Positions 9,444 to 18,774 of a DNA stretch of 64,000 nt are shown here, piece by piece. The stretch's first letter is position 1. Every line of letters begins with the position of its first letter. Below the pieces are notes generated by a model. That model was not told the DNA's origin. It worked only from the letters and a program-made list of their open reading frames with translations, and did no database searches. The position numbers and the translations under genes were made by a program. Origin of the DNA: Dasania sp. GY-MA-18 (GTDB lineage: Bacteria; Pseudomonadota; Gammaproteobacteria; Pseudomonadales; Dasaniaceae); contig NZ_JANHAP010000005.1 of NCBI RefSeq assembly GCF_024734385.1, positions 186,001 to 250,000 of the forward strand. The letters are read 5' to 3'.

Positions 9444-9857
9444 ATGAGCAAAGCAATAACAGGGCATATAGACTTATATAAAGCGCTATCACCTGAGCAG
9501 TTGGCCCTATTAATACGCTCTAACTGGCGCAGATTTAGCCCCGATATACCACAGCAAAAAAACTTTTATCCTAAGCTCAATCGTGGCTATGCTGAAGCTA
9601 TAGCGCGGCAGTGGCATGCGGTGGAATACAGCGCTGGCTTTGTTGTGCGCTTTAGGCTGCCAGCTGACTTTATCAAAGGGTTTGAGCTACAAACAGTAGG
9701 TTACGATGAGCATTTAGAATATAAAGTGCCGATTGCAGCTTTAGAGCGGCTTAACCATGCCATTATCGGCTCGGTAGAGCTGCTCTCAGCGTTTACCAGC
9801 GACGATAATTTACTGTGGCAGCGGCTGGCAAACAGGGCTTGGCTAGGCTTTCATTAA
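9444..9857 (+). CDS. Hypothetical protein after the sortase gene
   Basis: I do not recognise this 137-aa protein. It has no signal peptide or membrane segment and is predicted soluble. Conserved-looking stretches are FYPKLNRGYAEAIARQW, GFVVRFRLP and VGYDEHLEYKVP. The start at 9444 follows a good ribosome site (aaagagaag), 18 bases after the sortase stop, so it may be co-transcribed with the target and sortase. Codon use is like its neighbours. A role in the sortase pathway is possible only by position. The 273 bases downstream (9858-10130) show no gene. Confidence 0.65.
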   Translation: MSKAITGHIDLYKALSPEQLALLIRSNWRRFSPDIPQQKNFYPKLNRGYAEAIARQWHAVEYSAGFVVRFRLPADFIKGFELQTVGYDEHLEYKVPIAALERLNHAIIGSVELLSAFTSDDNLLWQRLANRAWLGFH

Positions 9858-10130
9858 CCCACTGTTTTAATCAGGTTTAGCCAACCCCAAAGGGGTATTG
9901 GTTAATAAGCTGGCGCTTGTTACTTTGTAACAGATCCTATAGAGACCAATATCAAACTGTGCAGCGAATAAGACAATAATTAAAGCGCTAAACACCCTAG
10001 GCTTGCTAAGGCCATGATATTGTGAGTTGTATGTCCTATTATTAATGAGTGTATTAATGAGTATGTAGTCGCTTAGCGTTACTTAACTCAAACCAGCGTA
10101 ATAAAACTAATAAAATTAATGGAGACGATT

Positions 10131-10868
10131 GTGCGTATATTATTTGTCATGATGTTAACAATTTGTTGTCATTCGGCTTTTGCTCAATCTGTGAGTATAC
10201 GTACGGATGAGTGGTTCCCCATGAACGGTAAGCCTGGGCAAAAGCCAGAAGGTTTTTTAATAGATTTTGCCAAGCGTACTTTCGATAGTGTGGATTATAA
10301 GCTGATGTCTTGGCAGCGAGCTGTAGAGGAAGTTAGGCAGGGCAATTTCGATTGTGTGGTTGGCGCTTTTAAAGAAGATGCGCCGGGCTTTGTATTTCCC
10401 GAAGAGAGCTGGGGAGTCAACCAAACTGCAGTTTATGTACGCTCCTCTGATACATGGCAATACGATGGCCCCTCATCACTGCTAGATAGAAAGGTTGGCA
10501 TTATCAAAGGCTATTCCTATGAAGATGAGATTGATGCTTTGGTAAAAACTCGCAAAGATGTATTTAAGGCTTTGTCGGGTGTTGATGCCTTAGATAAAAA
10601 TGTTAAAAAATTAGCTGCTGGCCGTATTGATACATTGATAGAGAGTGAGCCTGTTGCCAACGCTAAAATTTTACAACTGGGCTTACAAGGCAAAATAAAG
10701 CTAGTGGGCCATACCAACCTGCCGCAGCCTATGTATATCGCCTGTTCACCCGCTAAAGCAAAATCTAAAGAGCTGGTTAAACGTGTTGATGAGGTCATCA
10801 GGGAATTGCGAGCTAATGGTGAGATAGAAAAAATTATGTCCCAATACGGTTTAAGTGATTGGAAATAA
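10131..10868 (+). CDS. Periplasmic solute-binding protein, family 3 type
   Basis: The product is about 245 aa with a signal peptide (ILFVMMLTICCHSAFAQ) and a two-lobed amino-acid-type binding fold: RTDEWFPMNG near the start, a YKLMSWQRAVEEVRQG segment, and LAAGRIDTLIESEPVA in the second lobe. No permease or ATPase gene is adjacent, so it may work as a stand-alone sensor or serve a transporter elsewhere; the ligand is unknown. The GTG at 10131 is preferred because ggag lies six bases before it. The upstream ATG at 10119 overlaps that ribosome site. Confidence 0.75.
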   Translation: MRILFVMMLTICCHSAFAQSVSIRTDEWFPMNGKPGQKPEGFLIDFAKRTFDSVDYKLMSWQRAVEEVRQGNFDCVVGAFKEDAPGFVFPEESWGVNQTAVYVRSSDTWQYDGPSSLLDRKVGIIKGYSYEDEIDALVKTRKDVFKALSGVDALDKNVKKLAAGRIDTLIESEPVANAKILQLGLQGKIKLVGHTNLPQPMYIACSPAKAKSKELVKRVDEVIRELRANGEIEKIMSQYGLSDWK

Positions 10869-10893
10869 ACCGCGCAAATAAAAGTTGCTGTTA

Positions 10894-11364
10894 ATGATGC
10901 CGCCACTACAACTGCAAGCTAAAGATTTTGCTAGTTACCTTGGCAAGGAGCTGGGGGTATCACCTTGGTTGCTGATAGACCAGCAGCGTGTGGATCAATT
11001 CGCCGCCGTGGGCGGCGATCAGCAATGGATACACACCGACCCCGAACGCGCAGCGGCACAAACCAACTTTGGCGGCAGTATTGCCCACGGTTATTTAATA
11101 TTGGCTTTAGCGCCACTGCTAATGAGCCAGGTCTTTACGGTAACTAACGGCCGCATGGGAGTTAATCGCGGTTTCGATAAGCTGCGCTTTATTAACCCTT
11201 TAAAAGTAGGGGATAAGTTGCGGTTACGGCTTGCGGTAATGGCTGTAGCGGCAAGTGTGGAATCAGAGCCAGCTTATATAGATGTAAAATATAAACTGCA
11301 GTTCGAAGGTGAAAACTACCCAAAGCCGGTCTGTGTGGCCGAACTCTTAAAGCGTTGGTATTAG
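10894..11364 (+). CDS. MaoC-family (R)-specific enoyl-CoA hydratase-like protein
   Basis: The product is about 156 aa with a single hot-dog fold. The hydratase-2 motif is clear: VGGDQQWIHTDPERA, in which Asp and His are the catalytic pair, followed by GGSIAHGYLILAL. Family members hydrate trans-2-enoyl-CoA to (R)-3-hydroxyacyl-CoA, often in fatty-acid or polyhydroxyalkanoate metabolism. The start is ATG at 10894 or 10897; neither has a strong ribosome site. No metabolic partner gene is adjacent. Confidence 0.85.
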   Translation: MMPPLQLQAKDFASYLGKELGVSPWLLIDQQRVDQFAAVGGDQQWIHTDPERAAAQTNFGGSIAHGYLILALAPLLMSQVFTVTNGRMGVNRGFDKLRFINPLKVGDKLRLRLAVMAVAASVESEPAYIDVKYKLQFEGENYPKPVCVAELLKRWY

Positions 11365-11504
11365 CTATTAGCGGCCATATGCATGGCTGTTCTATTTACC
11401 CAATTATGACTTTCCGTTATGATTCTTAGCCTATTACTCCTGCCCTAAAGTTGGCTGCAGCCCCATAAGGCTTAGTCACCCCCTTCAAACATAGGTTGTG
11501 ATGC

Positions 11505-12341
11505 ATGGAATCTCTGAGTTCAAAATTATATTGCCGCTATAAGCACGCCTCACGCTTACCCCATAGGGATGAAGTGCTGAATTGGGTTGAAGAGCTACTG
11601 GCGTTTTTATTTCCCGAGCGTTTGCAGCAAGAGTTTGCTGATGAAGCTGAATTTAATCGCGCCTATGTGCAGTTTCAGCTGGATTTTGAATGCTTGCTCA
11701 GTGTGGTATTTGCTGCCGCCGGTGATACCCGTTCGCCTGCCGCACTGCGTGAGCAGTTTGAAGTTGAGTTACCTGTCATCATCGATATTTTGCAAGATGA
11801 CTTAATAGCCATAGAGCGAGGCGACCCGGCAGCGAAAAGCCGTTTAGAAATTATTGCTACTTATCCAGGCTTTTATGCCATTGCCCTGTACCGCATTGCG
11901 CATTTGTTAGATAACTTAAAAGTACCTTTATTGCCACGCATACTCAGTGAGTTTGCCAGCAGCCGCACCGGCATAGAAATACACCCTTCAGCGCAGATTG
12001 GTCGTTTCTTCTGCATAGACCATGGTGGCGGTGTGGTTATTGGTGAAACCACGGTAATAGGTGAGCATGTCAAACTTTACCAGGGTGTGACTTTGGGTGC
12101 GCTCAGTGTTGCTAAAAACATGGCCGATCACAAACGCCACCCCACTATAGAAGATAATGTAGTGATCTACGCGGGTGCCACCATACTGGGAGGCGACACC
12201 GTAATAGGCGCCGATAGCATCATAGGCGGTAATGTTTGGCTGACTAAATCCGTGCCGCATTGTTCGCGGGTTTATCACCAGCCTGAAATTCAAATCAGGC
12301 AGGCCGATTGCACAGAAAAACTGGGCGATGCCGGTTTATGA
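11505..12341 (+). CDS. cysE: Serine O-acetyltransferase (EpsC/plant-like long form)
   Basis: This 278-aa enzyme makes O-acetylserine from serine and acetyl-CoA, the first step of cysteine synthesis. The N-terminal helical domain (about residues 1-150) is followed by a left-handed beta-helix of hexapeptide repeats: EIHPSAQIGRFFCIDHGGGV, IGETTVIGEHVKLYQGVTLG, then ATILGGDTVIGADSIIGGNV. The catalytic His of FCIDHGGG is present. The stop overlaps the cysM start (ATGA), so the two enzymes are translationally coupled. Confidence 0.92.
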   Translation: MESLSSKLYCRYKHASRLPHRDEVLNWVEELLAFLFPERLQQEFADEAEFNRAYVQFQLDFECLLSVVFAAAGDTRSPAALREQFEVELPVIIDILQDDLIAIERGDPAAKSRLEIIATYPGFYAIALYRIAHLLDNLKVPLLPRILSEFASSRTGIEIHPSAQIGRFFCIDHGGGVVIGETTVIGEHVKLYQGVTLGALSVAKNMADHKRHPTIEDNVVIYAGATILGGDTVIGADSIIGGNVWLTKSVPHCSRVYHQPEIQIRQADCTEKLGDAGL

Positions 12342-13216
12342 GGCTAATAGAGCTAATTGGTAATACCCCCTTAGTTGAGCTGCAAGCTGTAGTGCAAAAA
12401 CCGGGCATCACGGTTTTGGCCAAACTAGAGGGGCAAAACCCCGGTGGTAGTGTTAAAGATCGCGCTGCTGCCTTTATGATTCAAGGCGCACTAGAGCGCG
12501 GTGAACTCGGCCCAGGGGTTAAGCTTATCGAGGCCACTAGTGGCAACACCGGCATAGCGCTGGCCATGATAGCCAGCTTACACGGGGTGGAAATAGAGCT
12601 GGTAATGCCCGAGAGCGCCACTGCCGAGCGGGTGCAAACCATGCGGGCCTATGGCGCTACGGTTACCTTGACCTCGGCCCAAGGTGGTATGGAAGAGGCG
12701 CGAGACTACGCCGACGCCAAAGCGGCGCAGGGTGGCTACAAAATACTCAATCAGTTTGCCAACCCCGACAATTACCGCGCCCACTTTGAAACCACTGGCC
12801 CAGAGATTTGGCGTGATACCGCAGGGGCGGTAACGCATTTTGTCTCCTCTATGGGCACCACCGGCACGATTATGGGGGTATCGCGATATCTCAAGCAGCA
12901 AAATGCCGCCATACAAATAGTCGGAGCTCAGCCTACCGAGGGCTCACAAATACCGGGTATACGCAAATGGCCAGCGGCTTATATGCCTAAAATCTTCGAT
13001 AGTAAAAGAGTTGACCAAGTCATAGAGATATCTGAGCAAGAAGCGCGTATAATGACGCGCCGCTTAGCGCGTGAAGAGGGGCTGTTTTGTGGTATGAGCA
13101 GCGGAGGCGCAGTGGCAGTGGCCGCAAAGCTTGCCGAAACCCTAACTTCCGGGGTGATAGTCTGCGTGATTTGTGATCGCGGGGATCGTTATTTAAGCTC
13201 GGATTTATTTCAGTAA
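12338..13216 (+). CDS. cysM: Cysteine synthase B (O-acetylserine sulfhydrylase)
   Basis: The product is 292 aa and PLP-dependent. It converts O-acetylserine and sulfide (or thiosulfate) to cysteine (or S-sulfocysteine). The PLP lysine is Lys40 in NPGGSVKDRAA, the substrate loop is EATSGNTGIAL, and the phosphate-binding loop is SSMGTTGTIMG. CysM rather than CysK is favoured by the overall length and the C-terminal pattern ending in CDRGDRYLSSDLF. The ATG at 12338 overlaps the cysE stop and begins at the conserved LIELIGNTPL; a longer frame from 12308 is unlikely. Confidence 0.93.
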   Translation: MRLIELIGNTPLVELQAVVQKPGITVLAKLEGQNPGGSVKDRAAAFMIQGALERGELGPGVKLIEATSGNTGIALAMIASLHGVEIELVMPESATAERVQTMRAYGATVTLTSAQGGMEEARDYADAKAAQGGYKILNQFANPDNYRAHFETTGPEIWRDTAGAVTHFVSSMGTTGTIMGVSRYLKQQNAAIQIVGAQPTEGSQIPGIRKWPAAYMPKIFDSKRVDQVIEISEQEARIMTRRLAREEGLFCGMSSGGAVAVAAKLAETLTSGVIVCVICDRGDRYLSSDLFQ

Positions 13217-13280
13217 CAGCAGCCGGTAGCACCAGAGAGTAGGTCTCGCATTAGATCAAAAAGTTATTACCTTATTAATA

Positions 13281-13327
13281 CTTAGTCTTTTATTTAATTA
13301 AAAGAATTGTTCATAATGCGCGCCATT
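13281..13327 (+). promoter_or_regulatory. Shared cys promoter/operator element upstream of cysJ
   Basis: The blocks ttagt-n-ttttattt, 16 bases, cataat (candidate -10), one base, and cgcgccatt recur upstream of cysH at 18672-18718 with identical spacing. It lies about 190 bases before cysJ, leaving a long GC-richer leader (to 13513) that contains a small hairpin (gcccaagcgctgggtgtgggc). A CysB-type activator is the natural candidate; that is inference. Confidence 0.6.
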
Positions 13328-13513
13328 GTGGTAAATGCCAGCCCACGTTAGGGCGTTTTGCTGTAAAATTTGCGCTTTTGCTCAGCCCAAGCGCTGGGTG
13401 TGGGCGAGTAAAGAGCAGAATCTGGGAAAGCTGAACAGAGTTTGAGTAAGGCGCTAGGGTCTATGGCCCCAGTGATATTTAAAATTTTTTAGATTAATTA
13501 TTTGAGACGACTT

Positions 13514-15358
13514 ATGTCAAATGAAAAATCTGCGGCGCAGCTGGCCGTGGCTCAAACAGGCCCGCAGGGCTTGTTGAGCACTGAACAAATGGGGCGCGTA
13601 CAGGGTGCCATCACCGATCTGCAACCACAGCAGTTGATCTGGCTAAGCGGCTATTTTGCCGGCTTAAGCGGCCAGGCTATGGTAGCGGGCGCGGCAGCTC
13701 CTGCCGCCAGCGCCGAGGCTGCTCCCGGAGCGACTATAACGGTGTTATACGGTTCGCAAACCGGTAACGCTCGCGGTGTAGCGGAACGCTTGCACGCACA
13801 TCTCACTAGCAAAGGTGCCAGCGCCAAATTGGTGGACATGGAGGATTACAACCCTCGCCACCTGAAAAGCGAAACTCACCTAGCGATAGTTGTTAGCACC
13901 CAAGGTGAGGGTGACCCACCAGATTCAGCGCGCGGCTTTTTAGAGTTTGTGCAGGGCAAAAAAGCCCCTAAGCTGGCCAACCTCAGCTATAGCGTGATGG
14001 GCTTAGGTGATTCCAGCTACGAGTTTTATTGCAAAACCGGTAAAGATTTTGATGAGCGTTTGGCCGAATTAGGTGCCAGCCGCATAGGCGATCGCATCGA
14101 TGCCGATATAGATTACCAAGCCGAAACCGAACAGTGGTTAGAGCAGTGGCAGAACCATTGGCAGGATAAGCTAGCTACTGCTGGTGGCGCGGCTACAGCT
14201 GCCGCACCAGCGCTAAGCCTGGTTACCGAAAGTGCCTACAATAAGTTTTCACCCTTTAGTGCTGAGATTATCGATAATTTCCCTATTACCGGCAGCGGTA
14301 GTGAGAAAAATATCATGCACGTAGAAATCTCATTGGAAGATTCAGGCCTAAGCTACCAACCTGGTGACGCTTTAGGTATTTGGCACAGCAACGATGCCGC
14401 CTTAGTGGAAGAAATTTTAGCGGTCACCCAATTAGACGGCGACACTGAAATTACTTGCAATAAAGAGCAAAAATCGCTGCGTGCAGCCCTGCTAAACGAC
14501 AGAGAGCTAACTTTATTACACCCCAAGCTGGTGGAATACTTAATAGAAAACAGCGGCGAAAACGACAAGCGCTTAGTATGGAAAGGCTTAGCCGAAGGTG
14601 AGCGCGCCGATTTCCTAGCAGCTATTTATCAGCGCCAAGTAGTCGAAGTGTTAGAAGAAATGCCGCACGGCTGGCAGGCGCAAGAGTTGTTTGATCAACT
14701 GCGGCCATTAACGCCACGTTTATACTCTATTGCCTCTAGCCAGAGTGCGGTGGAAGAAGAAGTGCACATCACCGTGCGTGAAGTAGTGGAAGAGCGTCAA
14801 GGTAAAAAACGTTTTGGCGGCGCTTCACATTATTTAGCGGCATTAACCGATGATGACAAGGCCAAAGTATTTATAGAGCCTAACCGTCACTTCCATTTAC
14901 CTGAAAGCACCGATACACCCATTATTATGGTAGGTGCTGGCACTGGCGTAGCACCTTACCGCGGCTTTATGCAAGAGCGTGAGGCGCAAGGAGCTAAAGG
15001 TGAGAACTGGTTGTTCTTCGGCAACTCCAACGCCCGTTACGAATTTTTATACCAAACTCAATGGCAGGCCTGGCACAAATCCGGTTTATTAAGCCGTATC
15101 GATTTAGCTTTTTCTCGCGATCAGGCTGAGCGTATTTATGTGCAAGACCGTATACGTCAGCAGGGCGAAGATATCTTTGCCTGGCTGGAAAAAGGCGCAC
15201 ACTTTTATGTGTGTGGCGATAAAGACGCCATGGCCAAAGGCGTAGAGCAGGCATTGATAGACATAATTGCCGCGCACAACGACAAAGGCATAGAGTTTGC
15301 GAAAGCCTACTTAGATGATTTACAGCGCAAAGGTCGCTACCAGAAGGACGTATATTAA
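13514..15358 (+). CDS. cysJ: Sulfite reductase (NADPH) flavoprotein alpha subunit
   Basis: The 614-aa diflavin reductase passes electrons from NADPH through FAD and FMN to CysI. Domains in order: an N-terminal linker, a flavodoxin-like FMN domain (about residues 73-215; TVLYGSQTGNARGVAERL), an FAD-binding domain with connecting insert (about 235-450; RLYSIASS) and a C-terminal NADP domain (about 465-614; MVGAGTGVAPYRGFMQER, and the end KAYLDDLQRKGRYQKDVY). Length is normal. The ATG at 13514 is preferred over a TTG at 13502. cysI follows after one base, giving a cysJI operon. Confidence 0.95.
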   Translation: MSNEKSAAQLAVAQTGPQGLLSTEQMGRVQGAITDLQPQQLIWLSGYFAGLSGQAMVAGAAAPAASAEAAPGATITVLYGSQTGNARGVAERLHAHLTSKGASAKLVDMEDYNPRHLKSETHLAIVVSTQGEGDPPDSARGFLEFVQGKKAPKLANLSYSVMGLGDSSYEFYCKTGKDFDERLAELGASRIGDRIDADIDYQAETEQWLEQWQNHWQDKLATAGGAATAAAPALSLVTESAYNKFSPFSAEIIDNFPITGSGSEKNIMHVEISLEDSGLSYQPGDALGIWHSNDAALVEEILAVTQLDGDTEITCNKEQKSLRAALLNDRELTLLHPKLVEYLIENSGENDKRLVWKGLAEGERADFLAAIYQRQVVEVLEEMPHGWQAQELFDQLRPLTPRLYSIASSQSAVEEEVHITVREVVEERQGKKRFGGASHYLAALTDDDKAKVFIEPNRHFHLPESTDTPIIMVGAGTGVAPYRGFMQEREAQGAKGENWLFFGNSNARYEFLYQTQWQAWHKSGLLSRIDLAFSRDQAERIYVQDRIRQQGEDIFAWLEKGAHFYVCGDKDAMAKGVEQALIDIIAAHNDKGIEFAKAYLDDLQRKGRYQKDVY

Positions 15359-15359
15359 G

Positions 15360-17084
15360 ATGACACATCTAGCCGATCCTAACTACATACCCGTTACCGA
15401 TATAGAAAAAGGTAAAGCGGCCAGTAAAGGTTTACGCAGCACCCTAAATGAAAGTGTTGCCGACCAACTGAGTGGCGCGGTTGCCGATAGCGATATCCAT
15501 ACCTTAAAGCACCACGGTACTTACCAACAGTTTAACCGCGAAAACCAGCACGAGCGCAAAAAGCAATTCTTAGAGCCCGAATACAGCTTTATGATACGTG
15601 CGCGCATCCCCGGTGGCGTATGCTCACCTAAGCAGTGGTTAGCGCTGGACGAAATGTGCCAAGAGTTTGCTAACAGCACGATTCGTATTACCACCCGTCA
15701 AACCTTCCAGTTACACGGCGTTATTAAAAGTGATTTAAAACCCACTTTCCAAGCCATGAACAAAGTATTGATGGACAGCATCTGCGGCTGCGGTGACGTT
15801 AACCGTAACGTGATGTGTAACCCCAATCCAGTAGACAGCCGCGCCCACGAAGAAGTGTTTGAGTGGGCCAAGAAATTGTCTGAGCATTTATTGCCAGCTA
15901 CTCGCGCTTACTACGACCTGTGGTTAGACGGTGAAAAAGTTGAAAACCCCGAAAATGTAGAAGAGCCTATTTACGGCCCTTACTACTTGCCGCGTAAATT
16001 TAAAGCGGTAGTGGCTATACCGCCTTATAACGATGTCGATATTTACGCACACTGCTTGGGTTACATCGCCATTATCGAAGACGGCAAACTGCTGGGTTAC
16101 AACGTAACCGTAGGCGGCGGCTTGGGTATGACCCATGGCGACCCCAAAACCTACGCGCGTATTGCTGATCACATAGGTTTTTGTACCCCTGATCAAATGC
16201 TGAAAATTGCAGAAGAAACGGTAAAAATTCAACGCGACTACGGCAACCGGGTAGAGCGTCGCTTTGCTCGCTTTAAGTACACCATAGGCGACCGCAGCAT
16301 AGAGTGGTTTAAAGAAGAACTGCACAAGCGCTTAGGTTTTGAATTACAGCCTGATAAGCCTTTTGAATTTATCAGCAACAGCGACCGCTACGGTTGGGTA
16401 CAGGGCCACGACGGCAACTGGCACCTAAACCTGTTTGTAGAAAACGGCCGCATTAAAGACGACGCCGAGCAAGGTTTGCAATTATTAAGCGGTATGCGTG
16501 CCATAGCTGAAGTACACCAAGGTGACTTCCGCATGACCCCTAACCAAAATATTATTATTGCCAACATCACGCCCGAAAATCGTCCGCAAATCGAAGCCTT
16601 GGTTGAGCAGTACGGTTTACAAACTGGGCCGCAGGTATCACCCATACGTCAAAACTCTATGGCTTGTGTGGCATTACCTACTTGCCCCTTGGCGATGGCC
16701 GAAAGTGAGCGTTACTTGCCTAGCCTAGTGACTCATATAGAGAAACTGGCGGAAAAACATGGCATAGCCGACTTACCCATTACCGTGCGTATGCAAGGCT
16801 GCCCCAATGGCTGTGGCCGTGCGGTACTGGCTGAAATCAGCTTTATCGGTAAAGGCCCAGGCCGTTACAACATGTACTTAGGTGCTGGTGGCCACGGTGA
16901 GCGCTTTAGCGTCTTGCATGAAGAGAACATAGACGAGTCAGAAATTTTACCCATAGTGGATGACTTGTTAGGCAAGTACGCAGCTGACCGTAATGCCGAT
17001 GAGCGCTTTGGTGATTTCCTAGTGCGCACGGGTGTGGTGAAGGCTTATGAAGGTCCACAAGACTTCCATCGTCAAGAAGCCTAA
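15360..17084 (+). CDS. cysI: Sulfite reductase (NADPH) hemoprotein beta subunit
   Basis: This 574-aa subunit carries siroheme and a 4Fe-4S cluster and reduces sulfite to sulfide with six electrons from CysJ. The cluster cysteines are visible in the two classic motifs, CVALPTCPLAMAESER and QGCPNGCGRAV. Siroheme-contact arginines lie in the STIRITTRQTFQLHGV region. The ATG at 15360, with aagga upstream inside the end of cysJ, is the true start; the frame reading back into cysJ is spurious. A strong terminator follows at 17144. Confidence 0.95.
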   Translation: MTHLADPNYIPVTDIEKGKAASKGLRSTLNESVADQLSGAVADSDIHTLKHHGTYQQFNRENQHERKKQFLEPEYSFMIRARIPGGVCSPKQWLALDEMCQEFANSTIRITTRQTFQLHGVIKSDLKPTFQAMNKVLMDSICGCGDVNRNVMCNPNPVDSRAHEEVFEWAKKLSEHLLPATRAYYDLWLDGEKVENPENVEEPIYGPYYLPRKFKAVVAIPPYNDVDIYAHCLGYIAIIEDGKLLGYNVTVGGGLGMTHGDPKTYARIADHIGFCTPDQMLKIAEETVKIQRDYGNRVERRFARFKYTIGDRSIEWFKEELHKRLGFELQPDKPFEFISNSDRYGWVQGHDGNWHLNLFVENGRIKDDAEQGLQLLSGMRAIAEVHQGDFRMTPNQNIIIANITPENRPQIEALVEQYGLQTGPQVSPIRQNSMACVALPTCPLAMAESERYLPSLVTHIEKLAEKHGIADLPITVRMQGCPNGCGRAVLAEISFIGKGPGRYNMYLGAGGHGERFSVLHEENIDESEILPIVDDLLGKYAADRNADERFGDFLVRTGVVKAYEGPQDFHRQEA

Positions 17085-17143
17085 TCACGCAGCATAAAAG
17101 ACCTAGAAGATTTTTTAGCGGCTGTTAAATAATCTTCCATAAT

Positions 17144-17191
17144 AAAAAGCCTTATTCACTGTGCTATGCAGGACATGAATAAGGCTTTTTT
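17144..17191 (+). terminator. Terminator between cysI and cysG
   Basis: A perfect 15-bp stem (aaaaagccttattca / tgaataaggcttttt) with a 17-nt loop ends in T residues. The A-rich left arm means it could also act on the other strand. Confidence 0.9.
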
Positions 17192-17227
17192 GTTACTGAA
17201 CAACGATAGAGTTTTTTGCTAAAGCTT

Positions 17228-18628
17228 ATGAAATTTTTCCCCATTTTTGCAGACTTGCATAACAAAAAAGTGCTGGTAGTAGGCGCAGGCAAAGTCGCCA
17301 CAAGAAAAATTGAGGCGCTGCTCAAGGCCGGTGCGCAAGTGTGGGTAGTGGCCGAACAAGCCTGCCCAGCTGTGCAGGCTTGGGCACAGCAACAGCAAAT
17401 ACAGTTGCAGTTAAAAAGTTTTAGCGCCGAAGACTTAGCGCAATGTTGGCTGGTAGTGGCAGCCACCGATGACAGCAGCGTAAACCAGCAAGTACAGGCT
17501 GCAGCCGTGGCACAGTGCCTGTGGTGCAACAGTGTGGACGACCCCCAGCACAGCGAATTTATTATGCCTGCGGTAGTAGACCGTGGTGATATACAAGTGG
17601 CTATATCCAGCGGCGGTAATGCACCGGTATTGGCGCGGCGGCTGCGCGCGCAAATTGATAGTTTATTGCCGCAGGCTATAGCCGAGGTGGCAAGCTTAAT
17701 GGGGCGCTGGCGCGATAAAGTTAAACAAAGCCTACCCAGCTTCGATACGCGCCGCCAATTTTGGGAGCGCCTGTTAGACAGCGACATACTGCAGCGCTTT
17801 ACCGCAGGCCAGCAAACGCAAGCCGAGCAACTAGCTCAGCAGCTATTGGATGATTGCAGCAGTAATATCACCAGCCTACAAAAAGGCCATGTCAGCCTAG
17901 TGGGCGCAGGCCCCGGTGACGCCGAGTTGCTCACTATTAAAGCCCAGCTGCGTTTGCAGCAGGCCGATGTGATTTTTTACGATGCCTTGGTGGATAAAAG
18001 CATACTGGAGCGTGCCAGACGCGATGCCGAGTTTGTTTACGTAGGCAAAACCAAGGGCTTTCACAGCGTACCGCAAGAGGAAATCCAGGCACGCTTGGTG
18101 GCCTCGGCACAGGCGGGCAACAAAGTGGTGCGCCTAAAAGGTGGCGACCCCTTTGTGTTTGGCCGTGGCGGCGAAGAGCTACATGCCTTGGCCGAGGCAG
18201 GTATTAGCTTTGATGTAGTGCCGGGCATCACCGCCGCCGCCGCGGCAGCGGCCTATACCGGTGTGGCGCTAACTCACCGCGACTATGCGCAATCTACCGT
18301 GTTTGTGACTGGTCACGGCCAAGAGGGCGGAGATTTAGATTGGGCCAGCCTGGCAAAAAGCCAGCAAACCCTGGCTATTTATATGGGCTTGCACCAGTCG
18401 GCTGATATACAAAAACAGTTGATAGAGCATGGCCGCGCCCCCAATACGCCGGTAGCGATAATCGAAAACGCCAGCCGCCCAGAGCAGCGCAGTGTAGGGG
18501 GGCAGCTTAAAGATCTGGCCCAGTTAATACAGCGCCACGAGGTAAAATCACCGGCTATTATTTTGGTGGGTGAGGTATGCCAGCAGCTGGGGGATTACCA
18601 CTGGTTTGGTGCTAAGCCCTTAAAGTAA
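17228..18628 (+). CDS. cysG: Siroheme synthase, trifunctional
   Basis: This 466-aa enzyme makes the siroheme that CysI needs. The N-terminal half (about residues 1-205) is the precorrin-2 dehydrogenase/sirohydrochlorin ferrochelatase with NAD-binding VLVVGAGKVATRKIEALL. The C-terminal half (about 215-460) is the SAM-dependent uroporphyrinogen-III methyltransferase with VSLVGAGPGDAELLTIKA, VRLKGGDPFVFGRGGEE and the VPGITAAAAAAAYTGV loop. The ATG at 17228 is preferred over a TTG twelve bases upstream. Its position between cysI and cysH fits the sulfite-reduction role. Confidence 0.95.
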   Translation: MKFFPIFADLHNKKVLVVGAGKVATRKIEALLKAGAQVWVVAEQACPAVQAWAQQQQIQLQLKSFSAEDLAQCWLVVAATDDSSVNQQVQAAAVAQCLWCNSVDDPQHSEFIMPAVVDRGDIQVAISSGGNAPVLARRLRAQIDSLLPQAIAEVASLMGRWRDKVKQSLPSFDTRRQFWERLLDSDILQRFTAGQQTQAEQLAQQLLDDCSSNITSLQKGHVSLVGAGPGDAELLTIKAQLRLQQADVIFYDALVDKSILERARRDAEFVYVGKTKGFHSVPQEEIQARLVASAQAGNKVVRLKGGDPFVFGRGGEELHALAEAGISFDVVPGITAAAAAAAYTGVALTHRDYAQSTVFVTGHGQEGGDLDWASLAKSQQTLAIYMGLHQSADIQKQLIEHGRAPNTPVAIIENASRPEQRSVGGQLKDLAQLIQRHEVKSPAIILVGEVCQQLGDYHWFGAKPLK

Positions 18629-18671
18629 TACCGTCAACCAGTTATTCTTTTTAGTTATTAGCTTAGTGATA

Positions 18672-18718
18672 GTTAGTATTTTATTTCATGGTTGATATTT
18701 TCCATAATACGCGCCATT
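18672..18718 (+). promoter_or_regulatory. Shared cys promoter/operator element upstream of cysH
   Basis: This has the same arrangement as upstream of cysJ: ttagt-n-ttttattt, 16 bases, cataat, one base, cgcgccatt. It ends 56 bases before the cysH start. The fixed spacing suggests a promoter with an activator site. Confidence 0.6.
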
Positions 18719-18774
18719 AACAGCCCCGCTAGGGCTGAGATCGTAGACCACTGTTTTTAAAGTAGGAGAGTGCC

